Below, piece after piece: positions 15,412 through 22,802 of a stretch of 30,477 nt of DNA; position 1 is the stretch's first letter; each line of letters opens with the position of its first letter. Under the pieces are notes generated by a model. The model was given only the letters and a program-made list of their open reading frames with translations. It did no database searches and was not told the origin of the DNA. The translations under genes were made by a program, and so were the position numbers. This DNA is from DAOTTI01 sp034437795 (GTDB taxonomy: Bacteria; Chloroflexota; UBA11872; UBA12225), in NCBI GenBank assembly GCA_034437795.1, contig DAOTTI010000088.1, forward strand, positions 1 to 30,477, given 5' to 3'.

Positions 15412-16701
15412 TCACCCCGCCACCGTCAAGCGTACGAGGGTACGCTCGGTGGCGTCGACCAGGCGCGGCCAGCTGAACTCCTGCACCCGCTGCTGGGCGG
15501 CCGCCGCCAGGGCGGCCCCTTCGTCGGGCCGCTGCAGCAAGCGCACGATGGCCCGCACCAGTGCGTCGCGGTCGTTGAGCGGGACCAACAGCCCGGTTCG
15601 TCCCTGTTCAACCACCTCAGCATTGCCGCCGACGCGCGAGGCCACGACCGGCGTGCCAGCGGCCATCGCCTCCAGCAGCACGTGGGACAGCCCCTCGTAG
15701 CGAGTATTGAGCACGAAGACGTCAGCGGCCCGCAGGTAGCGCTGCACCTCTGCATGGGGCACGTTGCCAGTAATGTGCACGCGGTCCTTCAGGCCGAGCT
15801 GCCCCGCCAGCGATTGCAGGTGCCCGTGGTCCGGCCCGCCCCCGACGATGACCAGGTGCGCGCCCGCTGGCAGCAGAGGCACGATCCGGATCAGCGTGTC
15901 CATGTTCTTCCACGGGTAGAGGCGGGCACAGGTCACGACCAGCGGGCCGGACGCCCCGAGGGCGGCGCGCACCACCTCGCGGTCGGCCGCGCGCTCCGCC
16001 GCGGACGAGAGCGGCACCGTCAGGGCGTTGCGGATCACGGTCACCCGCTCCGCCGGCAGCCCCCACCCGACGACGATCCCCTTGAGGTACTCGCTGGGCA
16101 CGATCAGGCGCGTCGCCAGGCGCGCGTAGGTGCGCACCAGCCGGCGCACGCACCGCAGCCGCAGCGGATAGGACGCGCGCTGAAACTCGTCGATCCCGTC
16201 CGCGGTCAGCCCCTTGCGGATGGCGTATTCCCAAGCGTTGTCACCAACGATCTTCAACGCCACCGGCTTGCCCAGCGCTCGCCCCACCAGCACGGCGGCC
16301 ATCTCCGGCCCGGCCAGCCCCTGCACGTAGAGCACGTCCGCGCCCCTCGCCTCCCGCAGCACGGCCAACCCTGCCGCCAGCAGGCGTTGGGGCAAGGGCC
16401 ATCCGCGGGAGATGCGCGCCACGGGGAACGGCCAGGCCACTGCGCCCTCCGGTCCGCCGCTCAGCTCCCCCTTCCGCGGCCCGGTCTCCGAACCTCCAAC
16501 CGTAACCCGTGAACCTCCACCCTCAAACCTTGGACCTTGAAGCTCGAACCTTGAACGTTGAACGTTGTACTCCGGCGGCGCCCCGGCGACGACCGAGACG
16601 GTGTGGCCGCGCGCCAGGAGCTCGGCGGCGATCCGCGGGACGTAGGTCGCCGGGCCCCCGATGTCGGGCGGGAACAGGTTGGAGACGATCAGGATGCGGA
16701 T
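15412..16701 (-). CDS. GT4-family glycosyltransferase with ATC start and internal minisatellite
   Basis: A 429-residue GT4 enzyme. The true N-terminus reads (M)RILIVSNLFPPDIGGPATY, the usual GT4 first strand and glycine loop, but its first codon is ATC (16699-16701). No ATG, GTG or TTG lies in frame before residue 88 (GTG 16440), which would delete the first two strands. The string ggagagg sits 7 bases before the ATC, supporting initiation there; CTG at 16692 is the alternative. Residues about 46-88 (VQRSRFELQGPRFEGGG onward) translate a heptamer repeat and linker inserted between the second and third strands. The C-terminal domain is complete: CARLYPWKNMDTLIRIV, LVIVGGGPD, RYEGLSHVLLEAMAAGTPVV with E-x7-E. 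It overlaps the radical SAM gene end by 13 bases, so co-translation is likely. Confidence 0.85.
   Translation of the reverse strand: MRILIVSNLFPPDIGGPATYVPRIAAELLARGHTVSVVAGAPPEYNVQRSRFELQGPRFEGGGSRVTVGGSETGPRKGELSGGPEGAVAWPFPVARISRGWPLPQRLLAAGLAVLREARGADVLYVQGLAGPEMAAVLVGRALGKPVALKIVGDNAWEYAIRKGLTADGIDEFQRASYPLRLRCVRRLVRTYARLATRLIVPSEYLKGIVVGWGLPAERVTVIRNALTVPLSSAAERAADREVVRAALGASGPLVVTCARLYPWKNMDTLIRIVPLLPAGAHLVIVGGGPDHGHLQSLAGQLGLKDRVHITGNVPHAEVQRYLRAADVFVLNTRYEGLSHVLLEAMAAGTPVVASRVGGNAEVVEQGRTGLLVPLNDRDALVRAIVRLLQRPDEGAALAAAAQQRVQEFSWPRLVDATERTLVRLTVAG
16489..16568. repeat. Heptanucleotide array inside a GT4 coding sequence
   Basis: On the minus strand the units run AACGTTC, AACGTTC, AAGGTTC, GAGCTTC, AAGGTCC, AAGGTTT, then looser GAGGTTC units. 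The array is in frame and adds roughly 25-30 residues to a surface loop of the glycosyltransferase. Confidence 0.8.
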
Positions 16702-17921
16702 AGGAGATCCTCTCCCCGAGCCGTATCGCTCAGCTGCCTGAGCTGCGTAGCGTCGACGCCGTTGGCGGCGGCGGTGAGCGCGGCGACGGTCTGCGGCCCC
16801 AGCTCAGCCGCGCGCGGGGCGACGACGATCTCCCCCGGCGCTGGCGTGCCCGTAGCCATCCGGCCGACTGGGTACCGCGCCGGCCGGATCGCCTTCTCCA
16901 CCGTGCGGAAGGCATGCCAGGCGGTGCTGTCCTTCTGCCACAGGGCATCGCAGCCGGAGCACAGCGATGCCTCCTTGTACCGTCCCTCCACCTGCAGGCG
17001 CCGCAGGCGCACCATGGCCTCGCCGTTCCAGATCTCGCGCAGGGTCTGGGTCCTGACGTCCCCGATGATCTGGTCGCCGGAGAAGTCCGCGCAGCAGGAC
17101 GCCACCCGTCCGTCCCAGTAGATGGCCAGGCTCTTCCACAGCCAGTTGCAGGGATGGTAGTGCTCCCCGTACGGCTGCGCTGGCACCACCCCGTTGTCCA
17201 GCATGGTCCCGGCCCAGCCGTGCGGCCAGATGGGGTCCCACTCGTCGACCGGCAGGCCGGCAAACAGCTCCTTCATGTGCGCGGGCACCGCCGGGCCCGG
17301 CGACTGGGGATCGTAGGGCAGGATCACCTGCATCACGGTGTACGGCGTCTTCCACCCGTTGGCGCGGTATTCCCGCACTAAGGCCAGGAACTGGCGGACG
17401 TTCTCCAGGGTCGTCTCGTACCTGGCCCCCTTCCGCATCTTCTCGTAGGTCGCCTTGTCGGGGCCATCGAAGGAGATGGTGACCTTGGCCGCCCCTTGCT
17501 CGATCAGCATGCGGGCCTGCTTCTCCCGCAGAATGGTGGCGTTGGTGTTGACGTGCAGCCGGACGCCCCGCTCCTTCCCGTAGCGCAGCAGCTCCGGCAT
17601 GTGCCGGTGCAGGAGCGGCTCGCCACGAAAGAAGAGGTTCACCTCCAGCACGAAGTCCTTCGCCTCATCGATGATCTTCCGGTAGAGGCCGAGGTCGATG
17701 TATCCCGTGTCGCCCTTCACCGCATCGATGGCCTGCGGGCACATCGGGCACCGCAGGTTGCAGATGCTGGTCGGCTCCAGGTGCAGCTTGAGCGGGGGAT
17801 AGGGCAGCACCGTGCTGCCGCGCATCCAGTGGTACAGGAAGCGCACGGTGCGTGGATGGATCACGGCACGGTGGCGGCGCCAGTTCTGTACCAGCTTGAT
17901 CGCCTGATCGACGGTATTCAC
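16689..17921 (-). CDS. Radical SAM / SPASM-domain enzyme
   Basis: A 410-residue protein with the radical SAM cluster motif C54-x3-C58-x2-C61 (ICNLRCPMCPQ), which binds the [4Fe-4S] cluster that cleaves SAM. The following barrel strands include VNLFFRGEPLLH, VRLHVNTNATIL and VTISFDGPDKATYEKMRKG. A C-terminal SPASM-type region has C258, the DGRVASCCADF segment (C276, C277) and CSGC (321-324), expected to bind auxiliary clusters. The DGRVASCCADF/GD(x)nIWN order is characteristic. Family members modify peptides, sugars or other small molecules; the substrate is unknown. The GTG start overlaps the TGA of the Trm112-like gene by four bases, and the 3' end overlaps the GT4 gene, so all three are coupled. 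A glycan-related role comes from context only. Confidence 0.92.
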   Translation of the reverse strand: MNTVDQAIKLVQNWRRHRAVIHPRTVRFLYHWMRGSTVLPYPPLKLHLEPTSICNLRCPMCPQAIDAVKGDTGYIDLGLYRKIIDEAKDFVLEVNLFFRGEPLLHRHMPELLRYGKERGVRLHVNTNATILREKQARMLIEQGAAKVTISFDGPDKATYEKMRKGARYETTLENVRQFLALVREYRANGWKTPYTVMQVILPYDPQSPGPAVPAHMKELFAGLPVDEWDPIWPHGWAGTMLDNGVVPAQPYGEHYHPCNWLWKSLAIYWDGRVASCCADFSGDQIIGDVRTQTLREIWNGEAMVRLRRLQVEGRYKEASLCSGCDALWQKDSTAWHAFRTVEKAIRPARYPVGRMATGTPAPGEIVVAPRAAELGPQTVAALTAAANGVDATQLRQLSDTARGEDLLSAS

Positions 17922-18139
17922 GCTGTGCTCTTCCTGGGATCGACGGCCTCCTCAACCAGCATCACGGGGATGCCGTCGCGAATCGGATAGCGCTTCCCGC
18001 AGTCCGGGTTCTGGCAGACGATCCACGCGCCTTCCTGGGCCACTGGCGCCTTGCAGTCGGGGCAGGCCATGATCTCCAGCAGGCCCGGGTCGAGCGGGGC
18101 CGCGTCGTCGTCCTGGCGCTGGTCGGCGGATCTGGTCAC
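17918..18139 (-). CDS. Trm112-like zinc-ribbon protein
   Basis: A 73-residue protein with the Trm112/YcaR signature: LDPGLLEIMACPDCKAPV, then VCQNPDCGKRYPIRDGIPVML. Four cysteines (C26, C29, C42, C47) should bind one zinc. In bacteria these small proteins occur beside glycosyltransferase, methyltransferase and lipid A genes, and some act as activators of partner enzymes. The GTG at 18139 is chosen because the family starts just before LDPxLLxILACP; ggagg lies about 12 bases upstream. The frame is open to 18301, but that part translates a REP-like repeat (SLLPEGEG) and is rejected. It overlaps the radical SAM start by four bases and leads the operon. Confidence 0.85.
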   Translation of the reverse strand: MTRSADQRQDDDAAPLDPGLLEIMACPDCKAPVAQEGAWIVCQNPDCGKRYPIRDGIPVMLVEEAVDPRKSTA

Positions 18140-18486
18140 GAAGCTCGTCGTCCTCCCATTCGGACCTGCTGTCTCCCACAACGGGCAGCCCGGCCCCCAG
18201 GTAGCAAGCTGGCTCGGATCATGCACGCCCACCGTTCCCTCTCCCTCTGGGAGAAGGCTGGGGCTCGGCGCACGCGGTCCGTCCCGCGCCGGCCCGCCCA
18301 TACCAAGGACGCGGAGAACGCCGCGCCACGGCCGGCCTGGCTCGCCCCCGTGTCTCCGCGTCCACGGCGCGAAGCGGGGCCTCGTGCCCCCTGATCATGT
18401 CCTCACCCCCGCGCCGCGCCTTCCTCTCCGCGTCTCCGCGTCGGGGCGGAGGCGGGGCGGCAGGGGGCAATCTGGCATCATGGCAC
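18140..18486. other. Divergent intergenic region with repeats
   Basis: About 347 bp between the Trm112-like gene (minus) and the GNAT gene (plus). It contains a one-mismatch copy of the CCCTCTCCC palindrome (18237-18257) and two copies of gtctccgcgtc (18352-18362 and 18432-18442), the second in a tandem tctccgcg pair. Promoters for both directions should be here, but none is evident. Confidence 0.5.
18237..18257. repeat. Palindromic repeat, imperfect copy
   Basis: CCCTCTCCC, loop tct, then GGGAGAAGG: one mismatch from the perfect hairpin at 15187-15207. It belongs to the same dispersed family. Confidence 0.7.
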
Positions 18487-18897
18487 ATGGCAGCCTCGGT
18501 ACCCATGGCGATCGACTACCGCGTTAACCCACCCGTCTCCAATGACGAGCTGGACCGGCTCTACGTCGTCTCGTGGCCCAACCACCGGCCCCCGCACGAC
18601 TGGCGCCCTGAGCTGGAGCACCTGCTGGCGTACGTCGGCGCCTACGATGGCGACGAGCTCATCGGCTTCGTGAAGCTGGCCTGGGATGGCTCGACCCATG
18701 CCTTCCTACTGGAGCCGACGGTTCGCCCTGACTACCGGCGGCGCGGTATCGGCCGGACGCTGGTCGAACGGGCCGTGGCGGTGGCGCGCGAGCGCGGCCT
18801 GGAGTGGGTACACGTAGACTTTGGGCCCCACCTGCGGCCGTTCTACCGCGCCTGCGGCTTTCGCCCCACCGACGCGGGACTGATCCGCTTGCGCTGA
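18487..18897 (+). CDS. GNAT-family N-acetyltransferase
   Basis: A 136-residue GNAT-fold acetyltransferase. Recognisable parts are the N-terminal substrate strand and helix (DELDRLYVVSWPNH), the central sheet (GDELIGFVKLAWDGSTHAFLLEPTV), and the acetyl-CoA-binding motif A VRPDYRRRGIGRTLVERAV, with the R-R-x-G-I-G pyrophosphate loop. The end is VHVDFGPHLRPFYRACGFRP (Y-x-x-x-G-F, motif B). The length matches single-domain GNATs. The start is uncertain between ATG 18487 and ATG 18505; neither has a good ribosome-binding site. It is convergent with the dehydrogenase gene, whose 3' end lies 16 bases beyond, and has no obvious link to the glycan genes. The substrate is unknown. Confidence 0.9.
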   Translation: MAASVPMAIDYRVNPPVSNDELDRLYVVSWPNHRPPHDWRPELEHLLAYVGAYDGDELIGFVKLAWDGSTHAFLLEPTVRPDYRRRGIGRTLVERAVAVARERGLEWVHVDFGPHLRPFYRACGFRPTDAGLIRLR

Positions 18898-18913
18898 GCT
18901 GACCCGCCTGCCC

Positions 18914-19993
18914 TTACTTAGCCAGGCGTCGGATCTGCTGGCAGACGGCATCAGCCACCTCGACGGTGGTGGCCGTGCCTCCCAGGTCCGGCGTCAGGGT
19001 GCGGCCTTCTCGCGTCACCGCCTCCATCGCCTGCATCAGCAGGCGCGACGGCTCCTTCTCGCCCAGGAAGTCGAGCATCATCTGCCCCGCCCAGATCGTG
19101 GCCAGCGGGTTGGCGATCCCCTTGCCGGCGATGTCCGGCGCCGAGCCGTGCACCGGCTCGAATAGGGACGGCTTCTGGCGCGTGGGGTTGATGTTCGCAG
19201 ACGGCGGCATCCCCATGCTGCCCTGGATGGCCCCGCCCAGGTCGGTCAGGATATCGGCGAAGAGGTTGGACGCCACCACCACGTCCAGGGTCTCCGGATT
19301 GGTCACGAAGCGCGCGGCCATGGCGTCCACCAGGTAGCGCTGCGTGCTGATCTGTGGGTAATCGGCGGCGACCTGGTCGAACACCTCATCCCAGAAGACG
19401 GCCGAGAACTGCATCGCGTTGGACTTGGTCACGCTCTGGACGCTCCGCCGGCCCTGCTCGACGGCCAGGTCGAAGGCGAAACGAATGATCCGCTCCGTAG
19501 CGTGGCGCGTGAAGATGATCTCCTGCACCGCCACCTCGTACGGGGTACCGCGATGGACGCGCCCGCCGGCGCCCGAGTACTCGCCCTCGGTGTTCTCCCG
19601 CACGCAGACGAAGTCGATGTCCTCCGGCCCCTTGCCGGCCAGGCGTCCCTTCAGGCCGGGCAGCAGCCGAATGGGCCGCACGTTGGCGTACTGGTCAAAC
19701 GCCTTGCGGATGGGCAGGAGCAGGCCCCATAGGCTGACGTGGTCCGGCACTGTGGGCCAGCCGACGGCACCGAAATAGATGGCCTGAAACGGCTCCAGGA
19801 TGCGCTGCCAGTCCTCCGGCATATAGCTGCCCCGCGACAGGTAGCGTTCCGTGCTCCAGTCGAACCATTCGTAGTCGAGCGTGAACGCGCCGCTCGCCTC
19901 CGCCAGGGTATTCAGCACGCGCACGCCCTCGCGGATCACGTCCACACCGATGCCGTCCCCAGGAATGACCGCGATGGAATAGCGGTTCACCAT
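18914..19993 (-). CDS. dmlA: Tartrate / D-malate-type dehydrogenase (isopropylmalate dehydrogenase superfamily)
   Basis: A 359-residue metal- and NAD-dependent beta-decarboxylating dehydrogenase. The N-terminus has the family VIPGDGIGVDVI. Catalytic residues are visible in order: R96, R106 and R132 for substrate carboxylates; Y139 in ENTEGEYSGAGGR; K190 in VTKSNAMQFS; and metal-binding D223, D247 and D251 (VDAMAARFV, ASNLFADILTDLGG). PVHGSAPDIAGKGIANP near the C-terminus is the NAD-binding region. The insert AVGWPTVPDHVSLWGLLLPIRKAFDQYANVRPI and ADYPQISTQRYLVDAM are typical of the tartrate/D-malate branch (quoted for recognition), so tartrate or D-malate is favoured over isopropylmalate. Without biochemical data the exact substrate is uncertain. 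The ATG start lies 6 bases after the two-TM gene's stop, so it is probably the second gene of that pair. Confidence 0.93.
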   Translation of the reverse strand: MVNRYSIAVIPGDGIGVDVIREGVRVLNTLAEASGAFTLDYEWFDWSTERYLSRGSYMPEDWQRILEPFQAIYFGAVGWPTVPDHVSLWGLLLPIRKAFDQYANVRPIRLLPGLKGRLAGKGPEDIDFVCVRENTEGEYSGAGGRVHRGTPYEVAVQEIIFTRHATERIIRFAFDLAVEQGRRSVQSVTKSNAMQFSAVFWDEVFDQVAADYPQISTQRYLVDAMAARFVTNPETLDVVVASNLFADILTDLGGAIQGSMGMPPSANINPTRQKPSLFEPVHGSAPDIAGKGIANPLATIWAGQMMLDFLGEKEPSRLLMQAMEAVTREGRTLTPDLGGTATTVEVADAVCQQIRRLAK

Positions 19994-19999
19994 CGTCTC

Positions 20000-20770
20000 T
20001 TACCCTTGACCATCAAACCTTGAACTTTGAACTTTGAACCTTGAACCTTGAACTTTGAACCTTACGCTTTGGCGCGCCAGCCCTACCAGGAGCGCGGCGC
20101 TGGCTCCGGCCAGCAGCCCCGGCGCCAGCAGCGTCCCGGCGAAGACCGGCTGCCCGCGCGCCAGGTTATAGGCGGTAGCCCGCACCGCATCGCCGTTGGT
20201 GCCGGCGCCGGCCAGCCGGAACATCAGCGTGCCATCGGCCGGGGAGCCATTCACCAGGAGCTCGCCATACGGATAGCTGTTCGGAAAGTGGGTCGCGATG
20301 GCCAGTCGGCGGCCGGCCTCGTTCTGGCCTTCAGGATACGAAAAGACCAGCAGGTACTCGCGGCCAGCGGAGTCGGGGAGCGGCTCGAAGGTGAAGGTCG
20401 CCCACCGCTGCGGGGGGCGCTGGGGCAGGGCCAGCCAGCCGGTGGGCGGCGCGGGCAGCGCGGCGGGGAGGCGCGCTGTGCGCAGCGCCAGGCGGCCAGG
20501 CCAGGCCTCCACCCGTAGCTGTGCCCACCCCGGCAGGTCCGGCGCCTCCGCCCGCAGCAGCACGTCCACCGCCGCCAGGCCGGCGCGCCGCACGCGCACC
20601 CGTTGCATCAGCTCCACCGGCCCACCGATCTTCATCTCGGCCGTGGCGCGTATGGGCGGCGCGTGGTCCGGCACTAGCCCGGCAGCGCGCCACCAGCGCG
20701 CGAGGAGCAGGGCGCCGGCGACCAGCAGGCCACTGACGATCACGGCGCCGGCAGCGGACAATAGACGCAT
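20000..20770 (-). CDS. Two-TM membrane protein with extracytoplasmic beta-rich domain
   Basis: A 256-residue protein that I do not recognise by name. TM1 spans about residues 5-25 and TM2 about 210-232 (PVFAGTLLAPGLLAGASAALLVGL). The loop of about 180 residues between them is predicted to be extracytoplasmic and beta-rich, with LMQRVRVRRAGLAAVDVLL, RWATFTFEPLPDSAGREYLL and YPYGELLVNG. This strand order resembles beta-sandwich modules found near PMT-like glycosyltransferases in Chloroflexota, so a carbohydrate- or envelope-related role is inferred. The last 20 residues (VRFKVQGSRFKVQSSRF) are translated from a heptamer minisatellite and are unlikely to be functional. The start ATG 20770 is divergent from the GT39-like gene at 20893. 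Confidence 0.78.
   Translation of the reverse strand: MRLLSAAGAVIVSGLLVAGALLLARWWRAAGLVPDHAPPIRATAEMKIGGPVELMQRVRVRRAGLAAVDVLLRAEAPDLPGWAQLRVEAWPGRLALRTARLPAALPAPPTGWLALPQRPPQRWATFTFEPLPDSAGREYLLVFSYPEGQNEAGRRLAIATHFPNSYPYGELLVNGSPADGTLMFRLAGAGTNGDAVRATAYNLARGQPVFAGTLLAPGLLAGASAALLVGLARQSVRFKVQGSRFKVQSSRFDGQG
20004..20062. repeat. Heptanucleotide array AAGGTTC/AAAGTTC (minus strand)
   Basis: Seven or more units of the same 7-base repeat as at 12617 and 16489. It lies in the 3' end of the two-TM gene and ends just before the dehydrogenase start. Confidence 0.88.
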
Positions 20771-20892
20771 GCCGTAAGGTTGTACACGTTGTACGCCTTG
20801 CAGCGCCCTCCGGTGCCGCCGCCGGCCGGCGCCGGTTCGTTACAACTGGTCGAGAGCGCCGGCGGCCCGCCTTGGCCCGCCGTGCGCCGGCA
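20771..20892. promoter_or_regulatory. Divergent promoter region with direct repeat
   Basis: A 122-bp spacer between divergent genes. It contains ttgtac-acg-ttgtac (20780-20794), two hexamer copies three bases apart, close to the minus-strand start; this could be an operator or part of a promoter. No clear -10/-35 pair can be assigned. Confidence 0.35.
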
Positions 20893-22761
20893 ATGAGCCA
20901 ACTGATGAGATCGGTGCGCGTCAGACCCCTCCGCCTTACCTGGCCCGCAGGGCGCGTGTCGCCGGCTGCGGCCACAGGGGCCGGGGTTGCGCCCGGTCCA
21001 CGCCCCCCACTAGACGGGTCGCTGCCTCGGGGACACTCTCTGGCCTTCCGCGTGGCCACGGCGGCAGGCGGCCTGCGGGCGATCGCGCCGGTCGCCGTGC
21101 TCATCGCTACGCTGCTCGGGGCGGCGCTCCTGTACGCCTCGCATCTCCATCCGTACCTCGGCGACTACGGCGACGACGCCGAGTTCCTGATCCTCGGGCA
21201 GTCGCTGGCCACTGGCCAGGGCTACGCCTGGATCAATAGCCCCGAGCATCCGGCCCACAATCGCTATCCCCCCGGCTATCCCCTGCTGCTGGCCCTGGTG
21301 ATGAAGGTCACCGGCACCACCGGTGACGCCTTTGCGGCGATCACTCCAGCCAAGGTGGCCACGCTCGGCACCGCCCTGGCCGGCGCGCTTGTGCTCTGGC
21401 CCCTGGCCAGGCGCCGCCTGTCCCCGCTGGCCGCGGCGGGGGCGGTCGCCCTCTTCGCCTTCAATCCGGTCGTGGTCCGCTACGCCACTCAGGTCATGTC
21501 GGACGTGCCGTACGTCCTGGTCCAGCTCGTGGCGCTGGCCTGGGCCGATCGCCTGCTGGATGGCGCGTCACGCTCTCGTACCCCCTTCCTCCTGGCCGGG
21601 GGCGAGGCCAGCGCCGTCCTGCCCCCTGACCAGGCGCCACACGGCGCCAAGGCCGGTCGGCATCGCGTCTGGCGCTGGCTGGCCCTAGGGGCGCTGGCGG
21701 CCGCGATGAGCTACACGCGGGCCGTGGGCATGGCGGCGTCCGTTGGCGTGCTGGCGTGGGCGTGGTGGCGCCTGGGGCGGCGCGCCGCCCTGGTGGCGGG
21801 AGGGACCTACCTGCTGCTCACGCTCCCCTGGTGGCTGCGCACCGCCACCCTCGCCGGCGGCTGGCGCTACCTAGAAGAGCTGTTGGCCGCCCAGTATCAC
21901 GACCCGTCGGCGGGGGCGGCCGCCCCCACCGACTTCCTTGCGCGCGCTGGCGCCAACACCTGGTTCCAGGTAGACCGCATCCTCGATTTCGGTCCCTACG
22001 CCGCCCTGGCCGGCTTGGTCGGCGCCGTGGCCGTCGCCGCCGGCTTCTGGCGCTGCCTGCGCCGGCCGGGCGGCGCCGCCGAGTGGTGCGTTCTCCCCGT
22101 CCTGGTCCCCGTGCTGGTGTGGCCGGTGCCCAACGGGCGCCACTTCCTGCCGGTGGTGCCCCTGATCGGCATATACGCCCTGGCCGGCGCGCTATGGACT
22201 GGCCGGCTCCTGGCACGGCGCGCGGCGGGCGTGGCGGGCGGCCCGCAAGAGGCCCAGCGTCGCGCGCCGACGACGCCGCGCTGGTGGCCGCACGCTGTGG
22301 CGGCTGGAGCCCTGCTCGCCGTCGGCGCGGAGGTGGCGTTCAACCTGCGCGTCACCGCCGCGAACCAGCATGCGCTCGCCGCCGGCGGCGGGCCGGCCGG
22401 CTACTACCGGGAACGTCCGGAGTGGTCGCGCTTCCTGGAAGCCGCCGCCTGGCTGCGCCAGCACGCCGCCCCCGACGACGTGGTCATGGCCCGCCGACAC
22501 TTCGCCGTTTACGTCTACACCGCGCGCTTCAGCGACAAGTACCGCTTCGACGTGACGCCGGAGGAGCTCGCCTACCTGACCGCCGGCACCGCGCGCAAGT
22601 TTGTCCTGGAAGACGCCTTCGACGAGCTGCGGGGCGACTTCTCCCAGCTCCCGCCCGCCCTGCGCGCCCGCGGGGGCGACCTGGTATTACGGTACGAGAC
22701 GGCCCCGCCCGCCGTCCGCGTCTGGGAGCTGCGCCGGCCGCCAGCGACGAGCGACGGCTGA
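20893..22761 (+). CDS. GT39/PMT-like polytopic glycosyltransferase
   Basis: A 622-residue GT-C-type membrane protein. A basic, Pro-rich N-terminus precedes TM1 (about 62-82). It is followed by the lumenal acidic motif DYGDDAEFLILGQSLATG at about 91, where catalytic Asp residues sit in PMT/ArnT-like enzymes. The loop NRYPPGYPLLLALVMKV is typical of the family. More TM helices follow, with FNPVVVRYATQVMSDVPYVL, and a soluble C-terminal tail of about 130 residues (residues about 490-622). It likely transfers a sugar from a polyprenyl-phosphate donor on the outer face of the membrane. The start is uncertain: TTG 20872 is longer and ATG 20905 shorter. An Arg/Pro-rich insert lies at about 223-258. 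It is the first gene of the plus-strand operon, 41 bases before the next start. Confidence 0.88.
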   Translation: MSQLMRSVRVRPLRLTWPAGRVSPAAATGAGVAPGPRPPLDGSLPRGHSLAFRVATAAGGLRAIAPVAVLIATLLGAALLYASHLHPYLGDYGDDAEFLILGQSLATGQGYAWINSPEHPAHNRYPPGYPLLLALVMKVTGTTGDAFAAITPAKVATLGTALAGALVLWPLARRRLSPLAAAGAVALFAFNPVVVRYATQVMSDVPYVLVQLVALAWADRLLDGASRSRTPFLLAGGEASAVLPPDQAPHGAKAGRHRVWRWLALGALAAAMSYTRAVGMAASVGVLAWAWWRLGRRAALVAGGTYLLLTLPWWLRTATLAGGWRYLEELLAAQYHDPSAGAAAPTDFLARAGANTWFQVDRILDFGPYAALAGLVGAVAVAAGFWRCLRRPGGAAEWCVLPVLVPVLVWPVPNGRHFLPVVPLIGIYALAGALWTGRLLARRAAGVAGGPQEAQRRAPTTPRWWPHAVAAGALLAVGAEVAFNLRVTAANQHALAAGGGPAGYYRERPEWSRFLEAAAWLRQHAAPDDVVMARRHFAVYVYTARFSDKYRFDVTPEELAYLTAGTARKFVLEDAFDELRGDFSQLPPALRARGGDLVLRYETAPPAVRVWELRRPPATSDG

Positions 22762-22802
22762 CCACCGGACGCGCGGCGGCCGCGGTCCACTGGCGCCGGA
22801 AT

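Noticed and set aside
15116..15415. Small open frames in the 477-bp spacer
   Set aside because: They translate palindromic repeats into LTLSHRERE or NPLPQGEG-like peptides and have no ribosome-binding site.
18140..18301. Longer Trm112-like protein
   Set aside because: The added residues translate a REP-like repeat (LLPEGEG), a common false-gene pattern.
21756..22802. Upstream extension of paralog 1
   Set aside because: A shadow of the GT39-like gene in another frame; the first in-frame start after that gene is GTG 22803, directly before TM1.
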